Shown here: piece after piece, positions 6,293 through 6,306 of the stretch
Layout: each line of letters opens with the position of its first letter
How positions within the stretch are numbered: position 1 is the first letter of the stretch
From: Limnohabitans sp.
GTDB lineage: Bacteria; Pseudomonadota; Gammaproteobacteria; Burkholderiales; Burkholderiaceae_C
Assembly (NCBI GenBank): GCA_030729445.1
Contig: JANQXJ010000081.1
Span: 1-6,306, forward strand
DNA length: 6,306 nucleotides
Reading direction: 5' to 3'
The notes under the pieces: generated by a model
Database searches by the model: none
What the model was told of the DNA's origin: nothing
The model's input: only the letters and a program-made list of their open reading frames with translations
Made by a program: the position numbers and the translations under genes

Positions 6293-6306
6293 TGCTGGAT
6301 TGCTCA

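Noticed and set aside
6146..6304. A minus-strand frame open from the right edge to a TAA at 6146-6148 (about 50 codons)
   Set aside because: Its residues come from the AT-rich repeats and the DnaA box (TAT CCA CAG read as YPQ). It has no clear start or ribosome site in view and no recognised family, so I treat the stretch as non-coding; an incoming gene end cannot be fully excluded.
6130..6306. A chromosomal replication origin (oriC)
   Set aside because: There is one perfect and one weak DnaA box only, and no dnaA, rpmH or parA neighbours. A regulatory or titration site fits better than an origin.

Overview
The window looks like ordinary chromosomal DNA of a betaproteobacterium, most likely Burkholderiales and probably Comamonadaceae-like. 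This rests on the GC-rich coding sequence, the protein flavour of PriA, Rep and TonB, and the lack of any insertion sequence, phage, CRISPR or integration signature. The genus assignment is inference; no rRNA or tRNA gene is present.

Layout from left to right: (1) 1-239, minus strand, the N-terminal part of a TonB energy transducer that runs off the left edge; (2) 240-324, a short gap with weak hairpins; (3) 325-741, minus, a small uncharacterised lipoprotein whose start overlaps the stop of the next gene by 4 bp; (4) 738-2822, minus, the Rep family 3'-5' DNA helicase; (5) 2823-3015, the intergenic gap from which rep and the next gene diverge; (6) 3016-3984, plus, an AEC-family membrane permease; (7) 3985-4020, a 36-bp convergent gap without a visible terminator hairpin; (8) 4021-6129, minus, the primosomal helicase PriA; (9) 6130-6306, an AT-rich non-coding region upstream of priA that is full of short structures.

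rep and priA are both replication-fork restart helicases and lie near each other on the same strand, although the oppositely oriented permease separates them, so they are not one simple operon. The lipoprotein is probably co-transcribed with rep. The permease and TonB have no evident functional link to replication.

I see no new multi-gene system. The part most worth a second look is the priA 5' region. PriA can only start at a TTG codon. That codon has no Shine-Dalgarno sequence and sits at the edge of a perfect 19-bp palindrome. About 85-110 bp further upstream lie a consensus DnaA box and a weaker second box, flanked nearly symmetrically by a perfect 13-bp inverted repeat. Direct repeats and alternative hairpins lie next to these. 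Together they look like a control region for priA, or a DnaA-binding locus, but that function is inference.
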